From positions 1 to 52,504 of the forward strand of contig JAJOHZ010000022.1 of NCBI GenBank assembly GCA_021209625.1: a DNA stretch of 52,504 nt. Direction: 5' to 3'. The notes below the pieces were generated by a model. It had not been told where the DNA came from. It worked only from the letters and a program-made list of their open reading frames with translations, and searched no databases. The position numbers and the translations under genes are program-made. This document shows, one piece after another, positions 1 through 9,477 of this stretch. Origin of the DNA: Erysipelotrichaceae bacterium. Lineage in GTDB: Bacteria > Bacillota_I > Bacilli_A > Erysipelotrichales > Erysipelotrichaceae. Position 1 is the stretch's first letter; every line of letters begins with the position of its first letter.

Positions 1-2
1 CT

Positions 3-674
3 GGTTGTCAAAATGGCTTTGATAATGGTGGGATTGAAGGGGTATGCACTTGGCATCATGATCCATCAAACATTGAGACAACCATTCAAATCTTAGAGAA
101 GATAGCTCATCGCTACAAAGATCATCCTGCATTATGGGGAATAGAAGCCCTGAATGAACCTCGCTGGGATATTCCCATTGAAACCATACAATCGTTTTAT
201 CTTGAAACCTATCAACGACTAAGAAAAATACTATCAATAGAACACACCTTGGTGTTTCATGATGCCTTCAGAAACACAGAGTGGGAAGTGTTCTTCACAA
301 ACCATCAGTTAGAAAATGTGATACTCGATCTTCACCTCTACCAATGTTTTGATGAGAAGTTCAATACTGCAGATATTTATTTCAACCTTAACTATGCTTT
401 AAATGAACAAGTTCAAGTTATTGATCGTGTATCCAAGCATGTGCGTTGCATTGTGGGAGAATGGTCTTTAGGCTTACATCCTCATAATTTTGAAGGCATG
501 GATGCTTTTAATCAACACCTTGCGTTAAGAAGCTTTGCGAGCACACAACTCATGGCGTTTGAGCGAGGGTATGGATGGGTGTTCTGGAATTATAAAATTG
601 GTTCAGGTACTACTAATTGGAACTTCAAGAAACTAGTCGAAACAGGGGTATTACCACATGATTATTCACTTTAA
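3..674 (+). CDS. GH5-family exo-beta-1,3-glucanase-like glycosidase, C-terminal part (5'-truncated)
   Basis: The reading frame is open from the window edge, so the start lies outside. The visible part is about 223 residues. It carries the GH5 acid/base motif in IEALNEPRW (about residue 55 of the fragment) and the nucleophile glutamate in IVGEWSLGL, followed by GWVFWNYK near the C-terminus, as in exo-1,3-beta-glucanases of the yeast Exg type. In that family the enzyme releases glucose from the ends of beta-1,3-glucans. The stop overlaps the start of the next gene (GH3) by 17 bases, so the two are translationally coupled. The neighbouring GH3, GH30 and GH16 genes agree with a role in beta-glucan breakdown. 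The fold call is firm; the exact substrate is inferred. Confidence 0.8.
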   Translation, partial: GCQNGFDNGGIEGVCTWHHDPSNIETTIQILEKIAHRYKDHPALWGIEALNEPRWDIPIETIQSFYLETYQRLRKILSIEHTLVFHDAFRNTEWEVFFTNHQLENVILDLHLYQCFDEKFNTADIYFNLNYALNEQVQVIDRVSKHVRCIVGEWSLGLHPHNFEGMDAFNQHLALRSFASTQLMAFERGYGWVFWNYKIGSGTTNWNFKKLVETGVLPHDYSL

Positions 675-2436
675 ACGCAGTCTGGTATTGATTCTTGGAT
701 TAACGTTACTCATTGGTTGTGCCAAAGCACCCGTCGATGTGGTGGATGAAGAAGCTGAATTAAGAGCGAAAGTGGCTCAACTCATTCAAGCAGAGCGGAA
801 TAATTTCACTTCAACTGATGCTTTAGAAATACCACTGGGTTCAGTGTTAAGTGGAGGTGGATCTCGACCTATGGATGATTCCATTGAAGGATGGAAGCGC
901 ATGGTGAGTTTCTATCAAGAACAGCTAGAGATTCCATTAATCTATGGAGTGGATGCAGTTCACGGTCACAATAATCTTAAAGGGGCAACCCTGTTTCCTC
1001 ATAACATTGGTCTTGGAGCGGCGAACAATCCTGAGTTAGTCAGACAAATTGGGATAGCGACAGGCAAAGAAGTGAAAGCCACAGGGATTCATTGGAATTT
1101 CTCTCCAACCTTAGCGGTGGTTCAAGATGTTCGTTGGGGAAGAGCGTATGAGAGCTTTTCTGAAGATCCACAACGGGTGTCTGCTTTAGGACTGGCTTAC
1201 ATTCAAGGTCTTCAATCCACAGGAATTGCAGCCACTGCAAAACACTTCTTAGCGGATGGTGGGACTTCATTCAATACAGGATCATTGGGTTATCTTATTG
1301 ATCAAGGTGATGCACAACTCAGTGAGGAAGAATTAAGACGTGTTCATTTATTCCCTTACCTAAGTGCCATCAATGAGGGTGATGTATTAACTGTGATGGT
1401 TTCCTTCAGTAGCGTTAATGGTGAGAAGATGCATGGATCTAAATACTGGATTAGTGATGTCTTAAAAGAAGAATTAGGATTTAAAGGATTAGTGATCAGT
1501 GATTGGGAAGCCATTCATCAACTGGAAGGCTCATTGTACCAACAAATCGTCACAGCCATTAATGCAGGTGTGGACTTGTTGATGCAACCCAACAACTGGA
1601 AGGACAGTGTGGATCGTTTGTATCGAGCGGTCAAAAACAATGATATTTCCATGGAGCGCATTGATGATGCGATTGCACGCATCAATTATGTAAAGGCAGA
1701 ACTTGGACTGTTTGATGACTCCTTTACGCCTGAATCAGCGGATGTGGTGTATTCAGATACACATAAGCAACTGGCTAGAGAAGCGGTTTCACAATCTTTG
1801 GTGTTACTTAAAAACAATCGCAACGTGTTACCTTTAGAAAAGAATACTAAGATTCTATTGATTGGCCCAGGCAGCGATAATGCTGGTTTAGCCAATGGGG
1901 GATGGACATATTCTTGGCAAGGTGAAAGCAGCGGAGTAAACATACCTCATGCTACGACCTTGAAAATGGCTTTTGAAAGTGTTGCGAATGAACATCAAGG
2001 CATGATTACCACCGATCTTTCTAAGCTTAATGAAGTCGATGTGGTGGTGTTAGCTTTAGCCGAACTTCCATATGCGGAAGGGGTTGGGGATGCAAGAGAT
2101 TTATCGTTAAGTGGACATATGATGCATCCTGATAATCAAGCCGCCATTGATTTTGCGAAGTCCATCAATAAACCGGTGATTACGATACTCACTTCAGGTC
2201 GCCCACGTGTCATTACGAATGAACTTAACGATTGGGATGCCTTTGTGATGGCATGGTTGTATGGAAGTGAAGCACAAGGCATTACGGATGTGTTGTATGG
2301 AGATAAGAATTTCAGTGGAACACTTCCAATCACATGGCCAAAAACCAGTGACACTTCCACGGTTAGTACACAAAAGGCTGATCGTGATACTTCTAATGTT
2401 TTATTTGAATATGGATTTGGATTACGATACGAATAA
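658..2436 (+). CDS. GH3 beta-glucosidase, lipoprotein
   Basis: A 592-residue GH3 enzyme expected to release glucose from beta-glucan oligosaccharides on the outer face of the membrane. A lipoprotein signal peptide ends in LLIGC (lipid-anchored Cys21). The N-terminal barrel shows AKHFLADGG, RWGRAYESFSEDP and GLVISDWEA, in which Asp282 is the expected nucleophile. The C-terminal sandwich domain carries SQSLVLLKN and YAEGVGDARDLSLSG, whose Glu is the likely acid/base. It ends in FEYGFGLRYE, without a fibronectin-type tail. ATG 658 is preceded by CAGGGG and overlaps the GH5 stop. It converges on the GH30 gene at a shared terminator. Confidence 0.9.
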   Translation: MIIHFKRSLVLILGLTLLIGCAKAPVDVVDEEAELRAKVAQLIQAERNNFTSTDALEIPLGSVLSGGGSRPMDDSIEGWKRMVSFYQEQLEIPLIYGVDAVHGHNNLKGATLFPHNIGLGAANNPELVRQIGIATGKEVKATGIHWNFSPTLAVVQDVRWGRAYESFSEDPQRVSALGLAYIQGLQSTGIAATAKHFLADGGTSFNTGSLGYLIDQGDAQLSEEELRRVHLFPYLSAINEGDVLTVMVSFSSVNGEKMHGSKYWISDVLKEELGFKGLVISDWEAIHQLEGSLYQQIVTAINAGVDLLMQPNNWKDSVDRLYRAVKNNDISMERIDDAIARINYVKAELGLFDDSFTPESADVVYSDTHKQLAREAVSQSLVLLKNNRNVLPLEKNTKILLIGPGSDNAGLANGGWTYSWQGESSGVNIPHATTLKMAFESVANEHQGMITTDLSKLNEVDVVVLALAELPYAEGVGDARDLSLSGHMMHPDNQAAIDFAKSINKPVITILTSGRPRVITNELNDWDAFVMAWLYGSEAQGITDVLYGDKNFSGTLPITWPKTSDTSTVSTQKADRDTSNVLFEYGFGLRYE

Positions 2437-2462
2437 AAAAACAGAAGTTGCCTTCTGTTTAA
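2434..2462. terminator. Bidirectional intrinsic terminator between GH3 and GH30
   Basis: AAACAGAAG and CTTCTGTTT form a perfect 9-bp stem around the loop TTGC. A-rich sequence lies on the left and T-rich on the right, so it can work in both directions. It sits exactly between the convergent GH3 and GH30 stops. Confidence 0.75.
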
Positions 2463-3937
2463 TTGGATGGTAGTTCTTTAAGTTTGAACGTAATGGTGGC
2501 CACTGATTTTCCTTGCATAGGAACCACAGCGGTTGAATCATTCAAATGTATCAGCGCATTTCGTTCTTGGTTGGTCATATTATAGACCACCAGTGAGACA
2601 CTTTGATCCGGATTGAGGAATGCTACACTTGTAAAGTTCCCTTCTGCTTTCGAGGATTCAATCCGGATCGCATTGGTTTGAGTAAACTTACTGAAGTGAG
2701 CTAAAACAGTGTAATCCAAGTTGTAGGTCAGTTCTTTGGTTTGTTGGTTAATGGTGACCATACCTCGTACAGTGCTGCGACCAAAACCAGGAACGACTGG
2801 GCCATTGTTCTCGTCTAAGGCAAAGTTCCACATCACATAGGTTTTAGAATGATTTCTAAACACATCGATACCCGTCTTTACTGCACCTAGGAAAGCAGCT
2901 TCAAAAGGAGGAACCCATTCTCCACCAGAAGCTTCAGTGAAGTAAACATCATGATTTGGGAATTCACGTTTAACATCACTCATGGCACTTGGATGACCTC
3001 CATACACATGCCATGCGACCCCATCCACAAGCTCAGGAATCGCCTTTAACACATCAAGTGGATAGTCCTTACGATCCCAATTGTGATCGTAAGCAAGTAT
3101 TTTGGTATCGAGGTTAGCTTTAGCGAATGCAGGAGCTAGACCACGACGAATGAATGAGATTTGTTGTTGAGCATTCATGCCTAATCCTGAATAGTGAACA
3201 GGCACATATAGAGGCTCATTTTGGGGGGTAATCGCATAAATGGGAATGCCTTCAGCTTCATAAGCTTGAATGAACTTAGCGAAGTATTCTCCATACACTT
3301 CATAGTATTGAGGAAGCAGTTGTCCTCCAATCCAGTGATCACTGGTTTTCATCCAACCTGGAGCACTCCAAGGACTGGCCATGACTTTAATGTCAGGATT
3401 GAGTCGTAATGCTTCTTTAAGTAAAGGAAGGATATCCACACGATCATGATCAATCGAGAATGTGGATAAAGCTTCATCCGTTTCCCCTTTAGGAACATCA
3501 TTGTATGTGTAGAAGTCACGAGCAAAGTCAGATGCCCCCATCGGTTGACGAATAAAGGACAAGCCAATGCCTTCTTCTTTATCAAACAGTTTCTTCATTA
3601 AGTCTTGACGATCCGTCTCATTTAAGACTTGATTGATAAGATAAGCAGATGAATCAGTGAATGAAGCACCTGATCCTAAAATCGTTTGAAATGTTTCGTT
3701 AGGATTAACGCTAAGATCAAATCCAGTTTTAGGAGCATTAGCACGATCAAACACTAAGGCATCCTCCACTTGAGTGAAGGCAAGGGTTTGATCAATGGTG
3801 GACATGTAAACGTTGACAGGACCTTCAAAGGCATATTGCTTTTGAGGGTGAGGGGTAGGATCGATTGGGGAAGTTGGGGCACAAGCCACAAGCATACTGC
3901 TTAATCCAGCGGTTAATCCAATTTTCATGAGTTTCAT
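2459..3937 (-). CDS. GH30-family glucosylceramidase/beta-glucanase-like lipoprotein
   Basis: A 492-residue GH30 glycosidase. Family members act on beta-1,6- or beta-1,3-glucan, glucosylceramide or xylan; the subfamily cannot be set from the sequence alone. A lipobox LVAC places lipid-anchored Cys19, so the enzyme is extracellular and membrane-tethered. The family start motif GSGASFTDSSAY is near residue 88. ITPQNEPLY carries the acid/base Glu241 and VYFTEASGGEW the nucleophile Glu335. A small C-terminal beta domain follows. The gene lies two bases after GH16 and is co-transcribed with it. The nearest Shine-Dalgarno-like sequence (GAGGAT) is rather far from the first ATG, so the second ATG three codons in is an alternative start. 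Next to a laminarinase, a beta-glucan substrate is most likely. Confidence 0.87.
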   Translation of the reverse strand: MKLMKIGLTAGLSSMLVACAPTSPIDPTPHPQKQYAFEGPVNVYMSTIDQTLAFTQVEDALVFDRANAPKTGFDLSVNPNETFQTILGSGASFTDSSAYLINQVLNETDRQDLMKKLFDKEEGIGLSFIRQPMGASDFARDFYTYNDVPKGETDEALSTFSIDHDRVDILPLLKEALRLNPDIKVMASPWSAPGWMKTSDHWIGGQLLPQYYEVYGEYFAKFIQAYEAEGIPIYAITPQNEPLYVPVHYSGLGMNAQQQISFIRRGLAPAFAKANLDTKILAYDHNWDRKDYPLDVLKAIPELVDGVAWHVYGGHPSAMSDVKREFPNHDVYFTEASGGEWVPPFEAAFLGAVKTGIDVFRNHSKTYVMWNFALDENNGPVVPGFGRSTVRGMVTINQQTKELTYNLDYTVLAHFSKFTQTNAIRIESSKAEGNFTSVAFLNPDQSVSLVVYNMTNQERNALIHLNDSTAVVPMQGKSVATITFKLKELPSN

Positions 3938-3939
3938 TC

Positions 3940-4821
3940 TTACTTTCTATCCTCTAATATAGTAGGCATTTCTTTCGCTTGGTAGACACGGACATACTCC
4001 ACTTCCATGGTGGTTGGCCAACCTTCTTGAGCTACACCACGTGCACCACCCCAATCACCACCGACAGCGATATTCATGATTAAATGAAATGGGATATCAA
4101 ATGGCCATTGTTGGCTTGTTGGGCAAGAGAGGTACAAAGAAGGCATAAAACGGTAGACAAACTCATCATTTAAGTAAAAGCGAATTTGATCAGGAAGCCA
4201 TTCTACCGTATAAGTGTTGAATGTCGTGCTCACATCATTGAGTGGTTTCGAGAACCCTTGTTGGGTTCCAATCTTATGATTGAATTTCGCAGTATGCACC
4301 GTTCCATGAATGGTGTCTGGATTTTGAACCACATACTCCATGATGTCTATTTCACCTGAATTAGGCCATTCGCCATATTGTCTAATGGTAGGAAGCATCC
4401 AAATGGCTGACCAAGAACCCAATGTATTAGGAAGCTTAGCTGAAATTTCAAATTTACCATAACGCCAATCCCCTTTATTTCGACTGACTAAGCGAGTGGA
4501 AGTGAAGGTGTTGGAATTGAATGTTTCCTCTCTTGCTTCAATAATGAGTTTCCCATCACTGACTGTGACATTATCACCTTCAGTGTAATATTGAAGTTCA
4601 TTGTTTCCCCATCCATGACCACCCACATCATAGCCCCATTTGCTAGGATCGGGTTGTCCATCCACATCAAATTCATCCGACCAAACCAGTTCATAGGTCA
4701 AATCAGAGAGTTCATAGGTGTATCCCATGGATCGGCAAGGTGTCGTAGGCACTTCAACCACAGGTTCTGGTGCGCATGCTGACAAAGAAAGAAGTAATAT
4801 TATGGGTAGTGTCTTTTTCAT
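3940..4821 (-). CDS. GH16 endo-beta-1,3-glucanase (laminarinase-like) lipoprotein
   Basis: A 293-residue GH16 enzyme expected to cut internal beta-1,3-glucan links. The lipobox LSAC gives lipid-anchored Cys16. The catalytic signature GEIDIMEYV contains Glu157 (nucleophile), Asp159 and Glu162 (acid/base). WSDEF, WGNNELQYYT and the C-terminal PFHLIMNIAVGG are typical of bacterial laminarinases. There is no carbohydrate-binding module. It is the first gene of a two-gene unit with GH30 and diverges from the permuted GH3. Its predicted -35 overlaps a palindromic LacI-type operator, so repression in the absence of substrate is likely. Confidence 0.92.
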   Translation of the reverse strand: MKKTLPIILLLSLSACAPEPVVEVPTTPCRSMGYTYELSDLTYELVWSDEFDVDGQPDPSKWGYDVGGHGWGNNELQYYTEGDNVTVSDGKLIIEAREETFNSNTFTSTRLVSRNKGDWRYGKFEISAKLPNTLGSWSAIWMLPTIRQYGEWPNSGEIDIMEYVVQNPDTIHGTVHTAKFNHKIGTQQGFSKPLNDVSTTFNTYTVEWLPDQIRFYLNDEFVYRFMPSLYLSCPTSQQWPFDIPFHLIMNIAVGGDWGGARGVAQEGWPTTMEVEYVRVYQAKEMPTILEDRK

Positions 4822-4841
4822 AGGTCATCCTCTTTGAGACC

Positions 4842-4869
4842 ATTATACACGGATTATAAAACAAAGAAA
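4842..4869 (-). promoter_or_regulatory. Promoter of the GH16-GH30 unit
   Basis: Reading on the minus strand: TTTCTT (-35), a 16-base spacer, then TATAAT (-10), about 20 bases upstream of the GH16 start. The -35 overlaps the palindrome at 4866-4877. A second TATAAT-like sequence lies just upstream. Confidence 0.55.
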
Positions 4870-4877
4870 ACGTTTTC
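4866..4877. promoter_or_regulatory. Palindromic operator, LacI/CcpA type
   Basis: GAAAACGTTTTC is a perfect 12-bp palindrome with the central CG typical of LacI-family operators. It sits between the divergent GH16 and GH3 genes. With flanking bases it differs from the cre consensus WTGNAANCGNWNNCW at one position, so either the local LacI protein or CcpA could bind. It overlaps the GH16 -35, which favours repression. Confidence 0.65.
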
Positions 4878-4923
4878 ATTGAGGATAAGTCAATGAAATA
4901 GAGAGAATAAATAAGGAGAAATC

Positions 4924-7657
4924 ATGAGTGTGAATCAACATCGTTTAGAAGGATTTGCCCAGTTTGGGCGCAAAGTAGCAGCTGAAGGAGCGGTATTGCT
5001 TAAGAATGAACATTCAACCCTACCAATCCTAAAAGATGAAAGAGTGGCTGTGTTTGGACGTATCCAAAACAGCTACTACAAATCAGGTACAGGCTCTGGA
5101 GGGCTTGTGAATGTCGATTACACCATCAGTATTTTAGATGGATTAAAGGCAAGTAACATTGCGAAAGTGGATGAAGATCTTGTTTCGATTTATGAAGCTT
5201 GGACTCAAAATCATCCCTTTGAAAAAGGAGCGGGTTGGGGACAAGAGCCATGGTCTCAAGTAGAAATGGAAGTGTCTGATGAGTTGGTATCACAAGTAGC
5301 ACAACGCAATGATGTGGCTGTCATCATCATTGGACGTACTGCAGGAGAAGACCAAGATGCTCGTAAGGAAGCAGGCAGTTACTTGTTGACCTCCATTGAA
5401 GAAGATTTAATTTCAAAAGTAAGCAAACAGTTTAAACGTTGTGTCGTGGTGCTTAATGTTGGTAACATCATTGACATGAAATGGGTTGAACAATACAACG
5501 TGCCTTCTGTGCTTTATGTTTGGCAAGGAGGAATGGAAGGGGGAGGAGCTGTTGCGGACGTCCTTTGTGGTGTTGTGACACCAAGTGGTAAACTAAGCAA
5601 TACCATTCCCATTGATTTAGAAGATGTGTATTCAACTCAACACTTTGGCCGTAAGGACTACAATTTCTACCAAGAAGACATTTATGTGGGTTATCGCTAT
5701 TTTGAGACATTTGCTTATGATCGTGTTCTTTATCCATTTGGCTTTGGATTATCGTACACATCCTTTGAACTTAAAACACAACGCGTCACTTTAGATGAAC
5801 AACTCATGAGTTTTGAAGTGAGTGTCACTAATACAGGATCGGTATCAGGACAAGAAGTCATTCAAATCTATGTGGAAGCTCCACAAGGTAAATTAGGTAA
5901 GTCCCTTCGCTCATTGGTTGCCTTTAAAAAAAACCAATGTGCTTGAGCCAACACAAACCCAATCCTTAACCTTAGTGGTGGATTTAAAAGATTGTGCTTC
6001 CTATGATGATGTTGGGGTTGTACAAGCCTTTGCATTTGTGTTAGAGGAAGGTGTTTATCGCTTCCATGTTGGTAACAGCGTTCGTCACACTCATGTAGCC
6101 TATGAGTTAAACTTAGATAATGTGGTTGTGCTTGAACAACTTGAATCAGCTTGTGCACCAGTGACCCCATTTAAACGAATTAAACCACACTTTGAAAACA
6201 GCCAAGTTCAACTTATTTTAGAAGATGTTCCATTAAGAAACTACGATTTAAACCAAAGAATCGCTACCCATCGTCCTCAATCCATTGAACCTACACAAGA
6301 TCGTGGCTTTAAACTGGTTGATGTGGCTTCAGGTAAGGTAAGCATGGATGATTTCATTGCTCAGTTCAGTGATCATGATTTAGCATGCTTAGTGCGTGGT
6401 GAAGGCATGAGCAGTCCTAAAGTTACACCTGGTGTAGCTTCAGCGTTTGGTGGAGTAACACAAAATTTACTAGGATTTGGATTGCCTTTAGCGGCATGTT
6501 CAGATGGTCCATCTGGAATTCGTATGGACAATGGTGCGATTGCGACATCCCTACCTAATGGAACATGCTTGGCATGTACGTGGAATCAACCTTTAGTCGA
6601 AGACTTATATGTGTTAGAAGGTAAAGAACTCATTCTTAATAAGATTGACTTCCTTCTTGGTCCTGGTATTAACATTCATCGTAATCCACTCAATGGACGT
6701 AACTTTGAATATTTCTCAGAAGATCCTTTCTTAACAGGATCCATGGCTGTTGCACAAATGAAAGGCATGCACAGTGTAGGCGCAAGTGGCACACTCAAAC
6801 ACTTTGCTGCCAATAACCAAGAAACAGCACGTCACTTCATTGATTGCATTGTATCAGAGCGTGCGTTGCGTGAGATTTATCTTAAGGGTTATGAAATGGC
6901 TGTAAAACAAGGTCAATCACGTTCAATCATGACCTCATACAGTGCGGTGAATGGCATTTGGGCTGCAAGCAACTATGACCTTAATACAACCATTCTTCGT
7001 GATCAGTGGGGCTTTGATGGCTTTGTGATGACAGACTGGTGGGCTAAGTTGAATGATGAAGGTGAAGAAGCCACAGTACGCAACACAAAAGCCATGATTC
7101 GTGCACAAAACGATATTTATATGGTTGTGGAAAATGCTGAAGAAAACAGTCTAAATGACAATACACTTGAAGCCTTAGAAGCAGGATTACTCACTCGAGG
7201 TGAATTACAACGTTGTGCTAAGAACATTCTTAAAGTCATTCTTAAGAGTGAAGCCTTTGCTCGTTTACAACGTGGTGAGACTGATTTAGTTAAACTTGCG
7301 AAGGAATTCAATGAAGTACTCACTAACTTGGTGAAGATCGATGGCCATGGATTATTATCCTTTGATGGATCAGACACATCACAAGGTAGTAAGAAAAACT
7401 TTAACCTTGATGTGCAAGAAGCCGGAACGTATGTCTTTGCCTTCGCAATGAGTTCAACCTTAAATCCATTAGCGCAAATTCCACTCAATGTAAGTTTAAA
7501 TGATGAATTTGTGGCAACCTTTGTTTTCAATGGAACCGATGGTGTTTGGACGACGAAAGAAAAAGAATTTGTTCTTCCTCAAGGACCTGTGAAGTTAACT
7601 TTCAACTTCCCACAAAATGGTCTTCAGTTCCAACAACTTCATGTGACTAAGAAGTAA
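4924..7657 (+). CDS. Domain-permuted GH3 beta-glucosidase (one frameshift in the assembly)
   Basis: About 910 residues once one base is removed from an A8 run at 5926-5933. The domain order is reversed: first the GH3 C-terminal sandwich domain (AAEGAVLLKN; GRTAGEDQDARKEAG with the likely acid/base Glu), then a fibronectin III-like domain (YPFGFGLSYTSFELK to CASYDD), then the GH3 barrel (GLPLAACSDGPSGI, GRNFEYFSEDP, LKHFAANNQE, GFVMTDWW with the nucleophile Asp), then a short beta-rich tail. This order is known in a subgroup of Firmicutes GH3 enzymes. No signal peptide is present, so it is probably cytoplasmic and acts on imported glucan oligosaccharides. AAGGAG lies 7 bases before the ATG. 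Both frames run uninterrupted through family motifs, so sequencing error is more likely than decay. Confidence 0.87.
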
Positions 7658-7668
7658 CTGATATTCTC

Positions 7669-7699
7669 AAGACTTGGAAAACACCAAGTCTTTTCTTTT
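7669..7699 (+). terminator. Terminator after permuted GH3
   Basis: AAGACTTGG and CCAAGTCTT form a 9-bp stem with a six-base loop, followed by TTCTTTT. It lies 11 bases after the GH3 stop. Confidence 0.8.
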
Positions 7700-7716
7700 A
7701 CGTGAAGAATAGTTAT

Positions 7717-7744
7717 AAGAAAAAACTTCCTTTATGGAAGTTTT
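7717..7744 (-). terminator. Terminator of the LacI-family gene
   Basis: AAAACTTCC and GGAAGTTTT form a 9-bp stem around TTTAT. Read on the minus strand it is followed by a T-rich tract. It overlaps the 3' end of the regulator gene by one or two bases. Confidence 0.7.
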
Positions 7745-8753
7745 ATTGTTTTCGAGTACTGTTTCTGATGACAAGATGTGGATTGTATTCTTTTTCAAAA
7801 GGTGTCGTCACAATGCCTTCAACATAATCGATGAGAGCACTGACCCCTTCTTCAGCCATGGATTTCATGGGTTGATGTACTGTAGATAAAGATGGAACCA
7901 ACATAGAAGCAAAACGAATATCATCAAAGCCAATAATGGAGACATCTTGTCCAATACTAAAGCCTGCTTCTGCAATGCTTTGATAAGCTCCAATGGCCAT
8001 CATGTCATTTGCCGCAAATAAAGCATCACATCCAAGGGCAAGACATTCCTTAGCTTTCTCAGTTCCTGAGTAGTAGCAATAATTGCTTTCAGTAATGTGA
8101 TACTGATCTTGTGTGAATCCAGCTTCATTGATGGCTTTCATGAAACCTTCAAGGCGCATTTGACTAAACGAAACGTCTAAAGGACCACTCATGTATCCAA
8201 TCTTCTTGTGGCCAATGTCAATGAGATGTTTGGTTGCTAAATAAGCTCCTAGGATTTCATTGGTATATAAGTTGAAAACAGATTCTCCTTTAATATTTCG
8301 ACACATACATAATGTGGGCATTTTGTATTTGCTGACATAATGTTGGAGTTGCTTTGTGCCTTCTTCAAAATTAAGTGATGCGCGAAGCACAATGGTTGCA
8401 TCAAAACGTCTAGAAATAAAAGTCTTATAGTTACTGAGTTCTTCTAATGCGTCGTCTTCTGAATTCACTAAAACGACGGTATATCCCCTATGTTTCGCTA
8501 CTTTTTCAACTGCGTTAATGAAGTCTAGAAAGAAAACGTTATTGACGTCTGGAACAAGTAATCCAATGATACGTGTTCGCTTAGTCACTAACGATTGCGC
8601 AAAGGTATTAGGTATGTAATTCATACTCTTCGCGGTTTCCAATACACGATTAACGGTAGCTGATGAGAAGCGATGTGGACGATTAGAAAGAACAATTGAA
8701 ACTGTCGCAACGCTTACGTTGCACGCTTTTGCAATGTCTTTTAAAGTTATCAT
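7743..8753 (-). CDS. LacI-family transcriptional regulator
   Basis: A 336-residue repressor with an N-terminal LacI helix-turn-helix (MITLKDIAKACNVSVATVS, then VLSNRPHRFS) and a periplasmic-binding-protein-like effector domain (IIGLLVPDVNNVFF; GYMSGPLDVSFSQMRLEGF; IIGFDDIRFASMLVPSLSTV). The start is ATG 8753, preceded by AAGGAG at good spacing; a longer upstream frame has no ribosome site. It lies between the beta-glucan genes and the ECF transporter. The likely targets are the palindrome at 4866-4877 and possibly its own promoter, where an 8-bp inverted repeat is found. The effector is unknown; a glucan oligosaccharide is inferred from position. Confidence 0.9.
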   Translation of the reverse strand: MITLKDIAKACNVSVATVSIVLSNRPHRFSSATVNRVLETAKSMNYIPNTFAQSLVTKRTRIIGLLVPDVNNVFFLDFINAVEKVAKHRGYTVVLVNSEDDALEELSNYKTFISRRFDATIVLRASLNFEEGTKQLQHYVSKYKMPTLCMCRNIKGESVFNLYTNEILGAYLATKHLIDIGHKKIGYMSGPLDVSFSQMRLEGFMKAINEAGFTQDQYHITESNYCYYSGTEKAKECLALGCDALFAANDMMAIGAYQSIAEAGFSIGQDVSIIGFDDIRFASMLVPSLSTVHQPMKSMAEEGVSALIDYVEGIVTTPFEKEYNPHLVIRNSTRKQ

Positions 8754-8770
8754 CCTGATCTCCTTAAACA

Positions 8771-8801
8771 ATTGTATCAAATTGTGAAAATAACACAATT
8801 T
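8771..8801 (-). promoter_or_regulatory. LacI gene promoter with embedded inverted repeat
   Basis: On the minus strand TTGTGT, 16 bases, TACAAT (8798 to 8771) lies just upstream of the start. AAATTGTG and CACAATTT at 8779-8801 form 8-bp inverted arms around seven bases, overlapping the -35 and spacer. This placement suits autoregulation, which is an inference. Confidence 0.5.
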
Positions 8802-8896
8802 TCATTCACACTTATACGTGTTATTTTCAACATTTTTATACGATTTAGTTTATAATTCACACTATAGAGATGATTTTTACTCAATAAGGGGCAAAG

Positions 8897-9477
8897 ATGA
8901 TAGTACAAAAGACATCCAAGATTGCTTTTATGAGTTTAGGTGTTGTGATTAATATAGTGCTTGCTCAAGTGCCAATGCACTTAAAACTTCCTTTTTTCTT
9001 GATGTGATTGGTACAATTGTCATAAGTGCATTGGCAGGGCCTTGGATAGGTGCACTCACAGGGCTTGTCACCAATTTTGTACTAGGACTACAAAACCCCA
9101 TATGGATACCTTATGCATTGGTGCAAATCAGCATTGGTTTAAGTGTGGGTTTCTTGGCTCAAAAAGGAGCCTTTAAATCATATGGTGGATTAGCACTTGT
9201 GGCTTTTGTGGTGTGGTTGGTTTCACAACTTACCGCTATTCCAATCACCATTGTTATTTTCGGAGGAACCTCAGGATCAGGTTCAAGTTTCATCACATTG
9301 TATTTATTGGCGGTAGGTCAACGACTTTGGGAAGCTGTTTTAACCACCACATTAATCACTGAGTCGGTGGATAAAATCATCTCGGTCATCATAGCCTATG
9401 GTTTAATCCATGCACTGCCACAACGATTACGAAGCCAGACACCCTTAGGTCACTTATACTCTCAACACAATGATTGA
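8897..9477 (+). CDS. ECF transporter substrate-binding (S) component, specificity unknown (one frameshift)
   Basis: About 193 residues after adding one T to the T6 run at 8992-8997; without this the frame stops after 35 codons. The joined protein reads through LKLPFFLDVIGT and has five or six hydrophobic segments. It resembles S components of energy-coupling factor transporters, small membrane proteins that bind a vitamin or similar micronutrient. AAGGGG precedes the ATG at 8897. The stop overlaps the ecfT start by eight bases. The substrate is not recognisable from sequence, and the upstream region holds no riboswitch that I recognise. Confidence 0.72.

Noticed and set aside
5926-5933. Programmed frameshift in the permuted GH3
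   Set aside because: There is no downstream pseudoknot evidence and thirteen similar breaks occur elsewhere; sequencing error is simpler. Kept only as a low-interest option.
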